NCBI GenBank assembly: GCA_015493615.1
Contig: WGCV01000042.1
Span: 79,674 to 143,673, forward strand
DNA from: Melioribacteraceae bacterium
GTDB lineage: Bacteria; Bacteroidota; Ignavibacteria; Ignavibacteriales; Melioribacteraceae
Reading direction: 5' to 3'
DNA: 64,000 nt
The position numbers and the translations under genes are program-made. Positions 63,874 to 64,000 of the stretch are shown here, piece by piece; positions within the stretch are counted from its first letter, which is position 1; each line of letters starts with the position of its first letter. The notes beneath the pieces are model-generated. The model had not been told where the DNA came from. It made no database searches and was given only the letters and a program-made list of their open reading frames with translations.

Positions 63874-64000
63874 ATGTTAAAAATCAAGTAAGGTGAGAAA
63901 ATTGTCCACCCACAGCAATATATAATTACAATTATCACATAAAATATTTCACCATATAACCTTTTAAGTTCTTTCTAATAAAATTATTTCATACTGTTAT

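Larger units (their letters stand above)
63713..64000. other. window end, spacer with repeats
   Basis: No gene. A CTCCGTAGGAG palindrome and flank (63798-63830) and a partial MITE-like end (63838-63873) are present. The remaining 127 bp have no recognisable content. Confidence 0.7.

Overview
The window is a 64 kb piece of a moderately AT-rich, Gram-negative chromosome. An OmpP1/FadL porin, SGNH-type lipoprotein, GIN-domain lipoprotein, OstA-like protein, a full Kdo/LPS export set and an ExbB-ExbD-ExbD operon point to the Bacteroidota/Chlorobiota/Ignavibacteriota group, and Ignavibacteria-like is the best guess. That placement is inferred from gene content and protein style; no rRNA is present. 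Most genes lie on the minus strand in tight operons with ATGA or TAATG overlaps. Several starts are TTG, and one (radC) appears to be ATT.

Layout. 0-4 kb: PhoH-like ATPase, LysM protein, small coiled-coil lipoprotein, RadC, TPR protein. 4-9 kb: guaA, gcvH, accC, accB, efp and a membrane-anchored TPR protein. 9-12 kb: PHP phosphoesterase, ABM protein, dapF and a frameshifted MGMT/ATL-like gene. 12-17 kb: pruA, a repeat-bearing spacer, YtcJ-like amidohydrolase, purE, GIN lipoprotein. 17.3-21.3 kb (+ strand): a 1309-residue protein with N-terminal TPRs, an unassigned middle domain and three CbxX/SpoVK-type AAA+ modules, the most unusual protein here. 21-31.8 kb: acpS, ggt, MCE protein, CNNM/CBS protein, ssb, SPOR protein, SGNH lipoprotein, FadL porin, and a second biotin carrier/biotin carboxylase pair. 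31.8-37 kb: mutS2, cvpA, yqeY, then exbD-exbD-exbB. 37-43.8 kb: a classic yceD-rpmF-plsX-fabH-fabD-fabG-acpP-fabF-rnc operon; rpmF is a short 58-residue gene.

43.9-52.7 kb, mainly + strand: PrsW-like membrane protease, nadD, meaB, acyl-CoA carboxyltransferase, decayed ORF6N/RhuM genes split by a repeat-rich insertion, tRNA-Glu(CTC), nth, an HD-domain protein and a DUF1853 protein. 52.7-60 kb, minus strand: a Kdo/LPS operon (DUF1624-like acyltransferase, ruvB, kdsA, kdsD, lptC, ostA-like, lptB), with about 0.7 kb of nested repeats between ostA and lptB. 60-63.7 kb: RecQ and a DUF4172-type Fic protein preceded by a perfect 11-bp inverted repeat.

Themes. Membrane lipid and envelope assembly dominates: both biotin carboxylase/carrier pairs, the fab operon, acpS and LPS synthesis and export. 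The second carboxylase pair, the carboxyltransferase and MeaB together suggest propionyl-CoA/methylmalonyl-CoA metabolism, although the mutase is not in view. The accessory content is small non-coding repeats: a MITE-like element of about 150-173 bp (three full and two partial copies), several short palindrome families and a nested direct repeat. No CRISPR array, intact transposase or prophage is present.
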